Source: Mucilaginibacter phyllosphaerae
GTDB lineage: Bacteria; Bacteroidota; Bacteroidia; Sphingobacteriales; Sphingobacteriaceae
Assembly: GCF_004378255.1 (NCBI RefSeq)
Contig: NZ_SNQG01000007.1
Coordinates: forward strand, 124,001-188,000
DNA: 64,000 nucleotides
Direction: 5' to 3'
The translations under genes and the position numbers were made by a program. Below the pieces are notes generated by a model that worked only from the letters and a program-made list of their open reading frames with translations, searched no databases and was not told the DNA's origin. Below, in pieces: positions 42,820 through 51,925 of the stretch. Every line of letters begins with the position of its first letter. The stretch's first letter is position 1.

Positions 42820-45800
42820 ATGAGAGTGATCGTTCGTGGTGTTATAATTGTGCTGTACCTGTTTGCTGCGTTCAACGCATCGGCTCAAAAGAAAAAAAAA
42901 GATCTTACCCGGTTTGTTGATCCTTTTATAGGTACCGGTGGCCATGGCCATACCTACCCGGGTGCTGTTGCGCCGTTCGGTATGGTGCAGCTTAGTCCGG
43001 ATACGCGTTTAGAGGGCTGGGACGGTGTGTCGGGTTATCATTATGCCGATACCGTGGTTTACGGTTTTTCGCATACCCACTTAAGCGGCACCGGCATAGC
43101 CGATTTTTGCGATGTGCTTTTTATGCCAACCACCGGCGAACCACAATTTAAAAATACCGGTTACCGGTCCGGCTTTCAGAAAAAGAACGAAACAGCATCA
43201 CCCGGCTATTATTCAACCTTTTTAGATAAGTATAACATTGGTGTAGAGCTTACCGCAACTACCCGCGTTGGCGTGCATAAATACAATTACAACAATGCCG
43301 CGCAAGGTAATATTATGATAGATCTGCAGCACCGTGATGAAGTGCTGGATAGCTGGATAGAGGTAGTTAACGACCATGAGATCCGCGGATTTCGGCGTTC
43401 CAAATCATGGGCTACCAATCAGCACCTATACTTTTACGCTAAGTTTTCTAAGCCATTTACCAGCTACGGTATCGCCCTGAATGATCAGGTGCAGCAAGGA
43501 CAAAAGAAGGTGCAGGGTAAAAATGTAAAAATGTATATCCGGTTTGATGACCCCGGTGTAGTGATCTCAAAGGTGGCTATATCATCGGTAAGTGCCGAAG
43601 GAGCTTTGAAAAACATGGATGCAGAGGTTCCTGATTTCGACTTTAAAAAAGTGGCAAAGGCAGCTAAAATTGCCTGGAACGAAGAGCTCTCCAGGATTCA
43701 GGTAGAAGGCGGTGCGCCCGATGCATCCTCACAGCGGGAAACTAACACCATGTATAATCCTTACGGGTATAATGCTGTTGCGCCTGCACGCAATAAAAAA
43801 AAGGTAGAAATTCCGGATTATGCAGATCAGAAGCAAACCATGTTTTATACTGCGCTTTACCATTGTATGGTTGCCCCAAGTATTTATAACGATGCAGACG
43901 GGCAGTACCGCGGCCTGGATCAGCAGATACATACCGCTAAAGGGTTTAATTATTATACGGCATTTTCTTTATGGGATACTTACCGGGCCGAAAACCCGTT
44001 GCTGAATATTATTGACCGTAAGCGGACACTCGACTTTATTAAAACTTTTTTAGCTATTTACGAACAGGGAGGCCTGCTGCCTATCTGGCCGCTGGCCACT
44101 ACCGAAACTTATTGTATGGTAGGCAACCACTCTATCCCTGTTATTGTAGATGCCTATGCCAAGGGCATCCGCGATTTTAATGCCGAAGAAGCTTTTACGG
44201 CTATGAAGGCCGCTGTAAACCGCAACCAGTTCGGGCTGGACAATTACAGGGCCACGGGTGCCGTAAATGCCGATGTAGAACACGAATCGGTATCCAAAAC
44301 ATTAGATTACGCCTTCGACGATTGGTGTATTGCCCAAATGGCCAAGATGCTTAACAAGCCGCAGGACTACGCCGAATATATTAAACGTGCCCAGTATTGG
44401 AAAAACGTGCACAACAACCAGAACGGCTTTATGCAGGCGCGCGATAATGGCGGCTGGTACACGCCTTTTGAGCCCACCGAGATCAATAACAACTACACAG
44501 AGGGTAATGCCTGGCAATACAGTTTCCTGGTGCCGCAGGATGTAGAAGGGCTGGCGAAAAGCCTTGGCGGTAAAGTAGCTTTTGAAGCTAAACTTGATGA
44601 ACTATTTAGTACAAATGCCAAACTAAGCGGCCGCCAGCAGGACGATGTTACCGGCCTTATAGGCCAGTATGCGCATGGTAACGAACCAAGCCACCACATT
44701 GCTTACCTATATAATTTTACTAATTCGCCCGATAAAACGCAGTACTATGTAAACAAAATACTGCGCGAACAGTACACCGACAAGCCCGACGGCTTATCTG
44801 GAAATGAAGACTGCGGGCAAATGTCGGCATGGTATGTAATGAGTTGTTTAGGCATCTATAATATAGCACCGGGCCAACAACAATTCCAGATAGGTGCGCC
44901 GCAATTTGCCAAAATGGTTATTAACCTGGAGAATGGTAAAAAGTTCACTATTAGCAACCCCGGTGCCACCGTTAGCCGCAATAATTTTTATATACAGGGT
45001 ATCAGCCTCGATAAAAAGCCTTATAATAAACTTTATATCAATTATGATGATATAGCCAAAGGAGGCGATTTTGAAGTGTTTACAGGCTCATTAGCTAACA
45101 AGCTTTTTATGCAGGAGTTAGAGATGCCCACCTCTAAGATCAGCGATGAACTGATCGTTCCGAACCCATACATTATATCGGGTACCAAAACCTTCAAGCA
45201 GTCCATCACTGCAGAAATTGGCTGTGCCGACAGCCTGGCAAAAATTTATTACACGCTGGATGGCAGCACCCCTACGGCTGCCTCTACACAATATGTTAAG
45301 CCCATTGGTATAGTGGTAAACACAACTGTAAAAGCCATAGCTAAACATGATGGTAAAAGCAGCTTTGTAGATGCGGCCACCTTTACTAAAATACGCGGCG
45401 ATATTAAACTTACGCTGGTTAATAAATATCTGCCCAACTATTCTGCACAGGGCGATGAAACGCTGATAAACGGCATACATGGTACAGCTAACTGGCGGCT
45501 TGGCAACTGGCAAGGTTACCAGGGGAATGATTTGGAAGCGATAATAGATATGGGGCAGGTAAAGCCGGTAAAACAGGTTGGCATTGGCACCCTGCAAGAT
45601 ACACGTTCCTGGATAGTTTTCCCGTCAAAGGTGGAGTATTGGTTATCTGACGACGGCAAAAATTATAAATTAGCCGCAACCGTTAACAGCCAGGTAGATG
45701 TTAAAGAACTGGAACCGCAAACACAGCAATACACGGCCATAATAAATAAAAAATCAAGATATATTAAGCTGGTAGCCAAACAGTTTGGCCCTTTACCTGA

Positions 45801-45861
45801 ATGGCATGAAAGCAAAGGCAGCCCGTCATATATATTTGCTGATGAGATAACGGTGGAGTAA
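42820..45861 (+). CDS. GH92 alpha-mannosidase with C-terminal accessory domains
   Basis: A 1013-residue secreted enzyme (signal ending NASAQ). The GH92 catalytic part begins VDPFIGTGGHGHTYPGAVAP near residue 31 and shows HTHLSGTGIADFCDVLFMPT, the acid Glu622 in GNEPSHHIAYLYNF, and GQMSAWYVMSCLGIYNIAPG, all family hallmarks for calcium-dependent exo-mannosidases. After the catalytic end (about 760) comes a chitobiase C-terminal-like domain (KIYYTLDGSTPTAAS) and an F5/8-type C (discoidin) domain to the end (NWRLGNWQGYQGNDLEAIIDMG). These add-ons probably bind glycan. No SusCD pair is nearby, so it is not in a classical utilisation locus. Confidence 0.92.
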   Translation: MRVIVRGVIIVLYLFAAFNASAQKKKKDLTRFVDPFIGTGGHGHTYPGAVAPFGMVQLSPDTRLEGWDGVSGYHYADTVVYGFSHTHLSGTGIADFCDVLFMPTTGEPQFKNTGYRSGFQKKNETASPGYYSTFLDKYNIGVELTATTRVGVHKYNYNNAAQGNIMIDLQHRDEVLDSWIEVVNDHEIRGFRRSKSWATNQHLYFYAKFSKPFTSYGIALNDQVQQGQKKVQGKNVKMYIRFDDPGVVISKVAISSVSAEGALKNMDAEVPDFDFKKVAKAAKIAWNEELSRIQVEGGAPDASSQRETNTMYNPYGYNAVAPARNKKKVEIPDYADQKQTMFYTALYHCMVAPSIYNDADGQYRGLDQQIHTAKGFNYYTAFSLWDTYRAENPLLNIIDRKRTLDFIKTFLAIYEQGGLLPIWPLATTETYCMVGNHSIPVIVDAYAKGIRDFNAEEAFTAMKAAVNRNQFGLDNYRATGAVNADVEHESVSKTLDYAFDDWCIAQMAKMLNKPQDYAEYIKRAQYWKNVHNNQNGFMQARDNGGWYTPFEPTEINNNYTEGNAWQYSFLVPQDVEGLAKSLGGKVAFEAKLDELFSTNAKLSGRQQDDVTGLIGQYAHGNEPSHHIAYLYNFTNSPDKTQYYVNKILREQYTDKPDGLSGNEDCGQMSAWYVMSCLGIYNIAPGQQQFQIGAPQFAKMVINLENGKKFTISNPGATVSRNNFYIQGISLDKKPYNKLYINYDDIAKGGDFEVFTGSLANKLFMQELEMPTSKISDELIVPNPYIISGTKTFKQSITAEIGCADSLAKIYYTLDGSTPTAASTQYVKPIGIVVNTTVKAIAKHDGKSSFVDAATFTKIRGDIKLTLVNKYLPNYSAQGDETLINGIHGTANWRLGNWQGYQGNDLEAIIDMGQVKPVKQVGIGTLQDTRSWIVFPSKVEYWLSDDGKNYKLAATVNSQVDVKELEPQTQQYTAIINKKSRYIKLVAKQFGPLPEWHESKGSPSYIFADEITVE

Positions 45862-45884
45862 TTAACTACTAATTTGAGAATAGC

Positions 45885-46727
45885 CTACTTCTCCCAGCCG
45901 GTTTCTTTTAATGCAGGATCATTTTCTTTAGCCAAAAAATCATTGTTAGAAAGCGAGCCCGCATCCCACTCCAGTATGGCTTCATCGGGTACTACGTTAA
46001 CAGGTGTTTTCCAGGAGGTGGAAGTTTCGTTATAAGCCAGGTTACTTTGCAGCGAATAACAGGAAATAATGCTCCAGCGGGGCTCATCAGATAAATTTGC
46101 CTCTGATCGGTGCAGTAAATTACTGTGGAAGAACAAGGCGTCGCCAGGTTCCAATTCGCAATACACCAGGTCCATAGTTTGCAGGGCATTATTTACCATG
46201 GTCATATCTGCCCCTACCTGTTCGCCCGAAAAGCCGTGATTCATCCGGCCCAGCTTGTGCGATCCTTTGATCACCTGCAAACAGCCGTTTTGCTTGTTTG
46301 CCTTAGTAAGTGCCACCATCACGCTCATTAGCTGATCCGGAAACATAAACTGATTTTTATACCAGTAGCCGTAATCCTGGTGCCATTCCCAGGCACCGCC
46401 AACTTTAGGTTCCTTTTGCATCAGCTTGGAGTGGAAATGGCAAACCGGCGCATCGCCGTCAAGCAATTGCCTTACCGGTATAATCATCCTTTCGCTGCGG
46501 GTAAGGTATCCAAATACATCGTTACCCGGTGTAAACCACAACGACAAACGTGTTTTTTTACCACTTTGGTCGTTCAGGTCGAGCGCGTTCTTGCGCATGG
46601 CATCATCATTTAAGGCAGTACTGTACAACCTGCCTGTTTCATCTGCCGAACAGAAATTTTTCACTACAATATAGCCGTTGCGATGATAATCGCTTAGTTG
46701 CTTTGCGGATAATGCTTTACCTGCCAT
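45885..46727 (-). CDS. Phytanoyl-CoA dioxygenase (PhyH) family protein
   Basis: A 280-residue Fe(II)/2-oxoglutarate oxygenase. The iron site is HxD in WEWHQDYGYWYKNQF with the distal His in HSNLLHRSEANLSDEPRWSI, where the Arg binds 2-oxoglutarate. The N terminus reads KQLSDYHRNGYIVVKNFCS, as in the family. Members hydroxylate small molecules of many kinds (ectoine, kanamycin, phytanate); the substrate here is unknown. It converges with the GH92 gene and has no partners. Confidence 0.85.
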   Translation of the reverse strand: MAGKALSAKQLSDYHRNGYIVVKNFCSADETGRLYSTALNDDAMRKNALDLNDQSGKKTRLSLWFTPGNDVFGYLTRSERMIIPVRQLLDGDAPVCHFHSKLMQKEPKVGGAWEWHQDYGYWYKNQFMFPDQLMSVMVALTKANKQNGCLQVIKGSHKLGRMNHGFSGEQVGADMTMVNNALQTMDLVYCELEPGDALFFHSNLLHRSEANLSDEPRWSIISCYSLQSNLAYNETSTSWKTPVNVVPDEAILEWDAGSLSNNDFLAKENDPALKETGWEK

Positions 46728-46897
46728 AATATTAATTTTAACCGGTTAGGTAAATTTAAGCAAGTATTTGTTCTAATAGCATAATTTGGCTTAAATAATT
46801 AATGTAATTGTGTGGTATTTTATCATCATATCATGTAACAAAATGGTGTTGCTATAGTCCAAGCATCACCCATAGCTAACATAACCCCAAAACAGCC

Positions 46898-47998
46898 ATG
46901 AATTGGAAATTTTTATCACGCAAAAATAAAGACGAAAATAAACCTAAAAAAAGCGCAGCGCGCGAATGGCTCGATGCGATATTATTTGCGTTGATTGCAT
47001 CTACTATTATACGCGGTTTATTATTTTCGGCTTATGCCATCCCCTCCGCATCGATGGAGGGCAGCCTGCTTACCGGCGATTACCTGTTTGTAAGTAAAAT
47101 GGCTTATGGTGCCCGGATGCCTATGACACCCATATCTATCCCGTTTTTAGAGTCGACCGTGTTTGATGCTAAAGTTAAAACCTACTGGGATGGTTTACAA
47201 CTTCCTTATTTCCGTTTGCCTGGCTTGGGCGAAGTAAAAAAAGGCGATGCAGTTGTATTTAATTACCCGGCAGAACTTGTTAACCGCCCTGTTGACATGC
47301 GCACACACTTTATAAAACGTTGCGTAGGTACGCCAGGTGATATCATAGAAATAAAAGACGGTAAAGTTTATGCAAGCGGTCAGTTAGTTGCTAACGCGCC
47401 TAAAGCGCAAACATCCTATCGGGTAACCACCACTTCGGCCGATCTGAACCCCGAAATGATCCATAACCTTAAAATAGATGTGCGGTACCAGTATAACCCA
47501 ACTATTTACGAAATGATCATCCCGCCGGATAGTTATAACGAATTTAAAAGCTATTCTAACATCGTATCTGTTAAAGAAGTAATTGAGCCTAAAGGCGAAT
47601 ACAGCCCGCAGATCTTTCCGCATAACGAAAAATTTAAATGGAACGAGGACAACTTCGGCCCATTATTGATCCCTAAAAAGGGTATTAATATACAATTGAA
47701 CGACTCTACCCTGGCTTTGTATGGCCGCGCTATTGAGGTTTACGAGCATAACAAAGTTACCCGTGAAGGCGATGCTATCATTATCAATGGTAAAAAAGCG
47801 GATACCTATACCTTTAAAATGAACTATTACTGGATGATGGGAGACAATCGCCATAATTCAGAAGACTCCCGCTTTTGGGGCTTTGTACCCGAAGACCATA
47901 TTGTAGGTAAAGCCATGATAACCTGGATGAGTATAGACAGCACCCAAAGCACAGTTAACAAGATACGCTGGAACAGGGTACTTAGGGCAATACATTAA
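46898..47998 (+). CDS. lepB: Signal peptidase I
   Basis: A 366-residue type I signal peptidase. One anchor helix lies near residues 26-46 (WLDAILFALIASTIIRGLLFSAYA). The catalytic Ser52 is in IPSASMEGSLLTGDY and the Lys140 base in THFIKRCVGTPGD. A long insert between the Lys box and the last boxes (about 170-290) is typical of Bacteroidota enzymes. The C-terminal box is YYWMMGDNRHNSEDSRFWGFVP. It cleaves leader peptides of exported proteins. Confidence 0.93.
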   Translation: MNWKFLSRKNKDENKPKKSAAREWLDAILFALIASTIIRGLLFSAYAIPSASMEGSLLTGDYLFVSKMAYGARMPMTPISIPFLESTVFDAKVKTYWDGLQLPYFRLPGLGEVKKGDAVVFNYPAELVNRPVDMRTHFIKRCVGTPGDIIEIKDGKVYASGQLVANAPKAQTSYRVTTTSADLNPEMIHNLKIDVRYQYNPTIYEMIIPPDSYNEFKSYSNIVSVKEVIEPKGEYSPQIFPHNEKFKWNEDNFGPLLIPKKGINIQLNDSTLALYGRAIEVYEHNKVTREGDAIIINGKKADTYTFKMNYYWMMGDNRHNSEDSRFWGFVPEDHIVGKAMITWMSIDSTQSTVNKIRWNRVLRAIH

Positions 47999-48030
47999 TT
48001 AGGATTTTTATAAAAATCTTTTCACAGGGA

Positions 48031-48380
48031 TTGTATATAGAAAGCACACTGATACATCCTGAAAATACAGATCAGATGAAAGCTATCAAAGCTGTTTTAA
48101 AGGCTTTGAAGGTGCCTTTGAGCCACAAGCCCTTTGGTTACCTAATTATGTTACAAATAGCATTAATAAAAGTATCAGTCAATGCGAAGCCGGGCAAACA
48201 ATATCTATGGATGAGTTTACCGGCAAGCATTTTTCTAAAAAATGGAATCTTAATATAAGGTTCACACCAGAAGCTGAAGAAAGTTTTGACTTAGATGCAT
48301 ATTACATAAACTGTTCAATGTTTTACAAAATAAACGAACAAGATATTGTAATTATTTGCTTCTGGGATAACTGCCAGTAA
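48031..48380 (+). pseudogene. Decayed RelE/ParE-type toxin-antitoxin locus
   Basis: Two frames hold pieces of a familiar Bacteroidota pair. From 48031 (TTG) a frame reads ESTLIHPENTDQMKAIKAV and then KALKVPL, the start of the small antitoxin. A shift of one base near 48125-48135 continues it as YVTNSINKSISQCEAGQTIS, the antitoxin tail, to about 48235. The same frame runs straight into NIRFTPEAEESFD, the start of the toxin, then jumps to YYINCSMFYKINEQDIVII and CFWDNCQ, its last strand, ending at 48380. The toxin middle (about 50 residues with the catalytic region) is missing. So both genes are broken: one by a frameshift, the other by a deletion that fuses them. No intact copy lies in the window. 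Confidence 0.7.
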
Positions 48381-48536
48381 CCTTTGTTCATCATATAATA
48401 TTAAACTGTACGGCTACGTACACCATTTGTAATAAAAACGGCCAGTAGTCTATTAATTCAATCTATAAATTGCTGATAACTAAAACTTTGCGTGTATGGC
48501 ATTTTGTTTGATGGCTAATAAACCAATAACAATGCT

Positions 48537-48866
48537 ATGAGCAGAGATCACAGGTATATCATCAGGCGTACCCTATCGCAAGAACGCTTTGAAGTGCTTT
48601 GGAAAAAACGTGCCCAAGGGCAGGCAACCCTGCGCGACCTGGCTGAAATGGACGAGATCATTAACAGAGACCCGGGTGTGCGCCGTTTTGTGCTGGAAGA
48701 AATGGAGCACTTGGAAGATTCTGAACCTAATAACAACGCGCAGCAGATGATAGCCCAGCCACATGTAACCCACCAAAATATCCTTGCCAGAATTAAGGCT
48801 CTTCTAAATCGTATATTCCATATGGTTAATGTATTATTAAATTCACCATCTGCTATCCATCATTAA
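48537..48866 (+). CDS. Small uncharacterised helical protein
   Basis: I do not recognise this 109-residue protein. It is charged and helical: RRTLSQERFEVLWKKRAQG, then TLRDLAEMDEIINRDPGVRRFVLEEMEHL, then a polar stretch and a final amphipathic or membrane-seeking helix (ILARIKALLNRIFHMVNVLL). It has no signal peptide. It stands 97 bases before the S9 peptidase gene, with a start (ATG at 48537) supported by codon use. Its order next to the decayed TA locus may be chance. Confidence 0.55.
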   Translation: MSRDHRYIIRRTLSQERFEVLWKKRAQGQATLRDLAEMDEIINRDPGVRRFVLEEMEHLEDSEPNNNAQQMIAQPHVTHQNILARIKALLNRIFHMVNVLLNSPSAIHH

Positions 48867-48962
48867 CGTCATCTTAATTAAACAAGATGTAACTTTTTCA
48901 TTTCAGTACCGGTTTAGGTATTTAAATTAGGATATTAGGGCTGGATACCTCAATCACGCTCT

Positions 48963-51770
48963 ATGAAAAGATTTTTACTGCCTGCCCTTATAGTATTATG
49001 CCTAAACGCTTCGGCCCAAAAAGCCGTTAAAAGGCCGCTTGACCAGTCGGTTTATGATGGCTGGCAAAGCATTACAGGCGAGCGTATCAGCAATGATGGT
49101 AAATGGGTTGTTTATGCTGTTAAGCCGCAAGAAGGTGATGCCAATTTAGTGCTGCTTAATAACAAAGGCAAAAATAAACTCATTATTCCACGGGCGGATA
49201 CGGCACGCTTTACAGCAGATTCTAAATATGCTGTGTTCCTGATCAGGCCTTTCTACAAAGCAATCCGCGAAGCAAAGATCAAAAAGAAAAAGCAAGCTGA
49301 ATTCCCTAAAGATACACTGGGTATTATTACGTTGGGCAAAAGCGCTATCAAAAAGATCCCTGCTATACGCTCATTCAAAATAGCCGATAAGGCAGCTGTT
49401 GTGGCTTACCTGTCCCCTGCCGATACATTAAAAAAGCCCGAACCATCAGATACCTCAAAAAAAGCTATCGCAACTACTATTGCCCCACCTGTAAAAGAAG
49501 GTGCAGAACTTACGGTACAACAACTGGCCAGCGGTAAAATGCGTAGTTTTAATTTTGTTACCGAATACCAGTTAAGTAAAAATGGTAAATGGCTGGCTTT
49601 TGCGGTATCAGCGCCTAAAAAAAATAAAGCCGTTAAATCGGGCATGTTTGTTTATGATATGGAGAGGGATTCGCTTAAAGCAGTAAGCACCGGCCGCGGT
49701 AATTACAAAAATATAACCTTTGATGATGATGGTAAACAACTGGCCTTTACCGCCGAAAAAAATCAGGAGAAAGCCCTGGTAAAACCATTTAAACTATATT
49801 ATTACACCGCAGCAAAAGATAGCGCCATTATTATTGCCGAACCAAATACGGCAGGTATGCCTGTAAACTGGGCGGTTAGTGGTGATGGCAAAGTGTTTTT
49901 TAGTAAAAGCGGCCATAACTTATTCTTCGGTACGGCACCAATCCCCAAACCGGCTGATACAACCTTGGTTGAATTTGAGCATGCCCGGTTAGATATCTGG
50001 AATTATAAAGATGATTACCTGCAGCCCCAGCAGTTAAAAAACCTGCAGCGTGAACTAAAACGCAGCTACCAGGCCGTTATCCGCCCGGCCGATGGCAGTA
50101 AAAAGCTGGTACAATTAGGTAGCATGGGCATCAGGGAGATAACGGTATCTGACAATAACGATGCACCCTTTGTTTTAGGGCTTACCGATACCGGGGCACG
50201 TGTGCAGGCGCAATGGGAAGGCGGCACAACGCAGGCCGCTTACCTCATTAATACCAAAACCGGCGAACGTATGCGTATTAACAACCGGCTAAAGGCCCGT
50301 TACAGCCTATCGCCCAATGGCAACTTTGTGGTTTGGTTTGATGCTAAAGACCAAAATTGGCACAGCTACAACATAGCCACGGGTAAAAAAACAAATATTA
50401 CTGTTGGCACACATGTTAAAATGGGTGCCGAAGATAACGACGTACCCGATGATCCATCGCCTTACGGTATCTGCGCTTGGGAAGAGAACGACAAGCATGT
50501 ACTGATATACGACAGGTACGACATTTGGGCTATTGACCCTGCAACAGCCAAAGCCACTAATTTTACAAACGGTATGGGCCGCAGGTATAAGCTGGAATTC
50601 AGGTACAATAGCACCGACCCTGAGGAAAAATATATTCCATCCAAAAAAACGATGTGGCTTATTGTACAGAATGAAGAGAATAAGCAATGGGGATACTATA
50701 AAAAGGAATTAAACAGCGATTATGCTCCCCAAAAAGTGGTTATAGCACCAATAGCTTACAGCAGCCTGCAAAAAGCAAAAAATGCAAACGATTTCATTTA
50801 TACCAAGTATAGCTATACACAATCACCGGATCTGTATCTATCTGCAGATCTGGTACACGAAACCAGGCTGAGTGCCATCAACCCGCAACAGGCGCAGTAT
50901 AACTGGGGCACTGCCGAACTGGTAAAATGGACAACCCCTAAGGGATACAGATCACAAGGTATTTTATATAAACCAGAGGATTTTGATCCGGCAAAAAAAT
51001 ACCCGATGATAGCCTATTTTTATGAGAAGCTTACTGATGGTTTATATAATTACCTGCCCCCTTCCCCTACGCCATCGCGCTTGCCAATTTCGTGGTTTGT
51101 AAGTAACGGATATTTAGTTTTCGCACCCGATATTAGCTACCAAACCGGGCATCCTGGCGCATCGGCTGTAGAATTTGTAAATTCGGGCGTAGAGGCGTTA
51201 AAGAAGAACACATGGGTTGATGCCGAACATATTGGCATACAGGGCCAAAGCTGGGGCGGTTACCAGGTTGCCTACTTAATAACCCAAACCAATATGTATG
51301 CAGCTGCCTGGGCTGGCGCACCCGTTGCCAACATGACTTCTGCTTACGGTGGCATTCGCTGGGAAAGCGGCATCAATCGACAGTCGCAATACGAGAAAAC
51401 ACAGAGCCGTATCGGCGCCAGCCTTTGGGATAAGCCCAATTTATATATCGATAACTCGCCTTTGTTTCAGCTGCCCAAGGTAAAAACCCCGGTAGTAATT
51501 ATGAGTAACGATGCAGACGGCGCTGTGCCCTGGTACCAGGGGATAGAAATGTTTACAGCCTTACGCAGATTAGGTAAACCCGTTTGGCTGCTGCAATACA
51601 ATGATGAAGCCCATAACCTGGTAAAACGCCAAAACCGCAAAGATATCAGCATCCGCGAAGCCCAGTTTTTCGATCACTTTTTAAAAGGAGCCCCCATGCC
51701 CGTATGGATGGATAAGGGCGTACCTGCTGTTGATAAAGGGAAAGATTGGGGGCTGGAGATTAGCGAATAA
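48963..51770 (+). CDS. Prolyl oligopeptidase family (S9) peptidase, exported
   Basis: A 935-residue secreted serine peptidase. The signal peptide is MKRFLLPALIVLCLNASAQ. A beta-propeller-like N-terminal part fills about 20-640; the alpha/beta hydrolase domain follows. The triad is Ser763 in GIQGQSWGGYQVA, Asp852 in NDADGAVPWYQG and His884 in NDEAHNLVKR. An unusual feature is an Ala-Lys-Pro-rich segment (about 150-185) ahead of the propeller. Such enzymes in Bacteroidota degrade peptides in the periplasm. It is a single gene. Confidence 0.9.
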   Translation: MKRFLLPALIVLCLNASAQKAVKRPLDQSVYDGWQSITGERISNDGKWVVYAVKPQEGDANLVLLNNKGKNKLIIPRADTARFTADSKYAVFLIRPFYKAIREAKIKKKKQAEFPKDTLGIITLGKSAIKKIPAIRSFKIADKAAVVAYLSPADTLKKPEPSDTSKKAIATTIAPPVKEGAELTVQQLASGKMRSFNFVTEYQLSKNGKWLAFAVSAPKKNKAVKSGMFVYDMERDSLKAVSTGRGNYKNITFDDDGKQLAFTAEKNQEKALVKPFKLYYYTAAKDSAIIIAEPNTAGMPVNWAVSGDGKVFFSKSGHNLFFGTAPIPKPADTTLVEFEHARLDIWNYKDDYLQPQQLKNLQRELKRSYQAVIRPADGSKKLVQLGSMGIREITVSDNNDAPFVLGLTDTGARVQAQWEGGTTQAAYLINTKTGERMRINNRLKARYSLSPNGNFVVWFDAKDQNWHSYNIATGKKTNITVGTHVKMGAEDNDVPDDPSPYGICAWEENDKHVLIYDRYDIWAIDPATAKATNFTNGMGRRYKLEFRYNSTDPEEKYIPSKKTMWLIVQNEENKQWGYYKKELNSDYAPQKVVIAPIAYSSLQKAKNANDFIYTKYSYTQSPDLYLSADLVHETRLSAINPQQAQYNWGTAELVKWTTPKGYRSQGILYKPEDFDPAKKYPMIAYFYEKLTDGLYNYLPPSPTPSRLPISWFVSNGYLVFAPDISYQTGHPGASAVEFVNSGVEALKKNTWVDAEHIGIQGQSWGGYQVAYLITQTNMYAAAWAGAPVANMTSAYGGIRWESGINRQSQYEKTQSRIGASLWDKPNLYIDNSPLFQLPKVKTPVVIMSNDADGAVPWYQGIEMFTALRRLGKPVWLLQYNDEAHNLVKRQNRKDISIREAQFFDHFLKGAPMPVWMDKGVPAVDKGKDWGLEISE

Positions 51771-51925
51771 AATGATAAAGTGGTGATTTGTTAAATTATA
51801 ATTAATAAAATTCCTTTTAAAACATTTATAACAAACTATCAGCGTTGTTAAAATAGTGTTTAAAATACTATACATTTTTTTATCTTAGCCGCAAACATTA
51901 CTACCTGTTTTTAGTTTAAAACAAC

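Noticed and set aside
48031..48258. A 75-residue gene of its own
   Set aside because: The first half matches an antitoxin start, but the second half is out of frame with the family, so it is better explained as a frameshifted relic.
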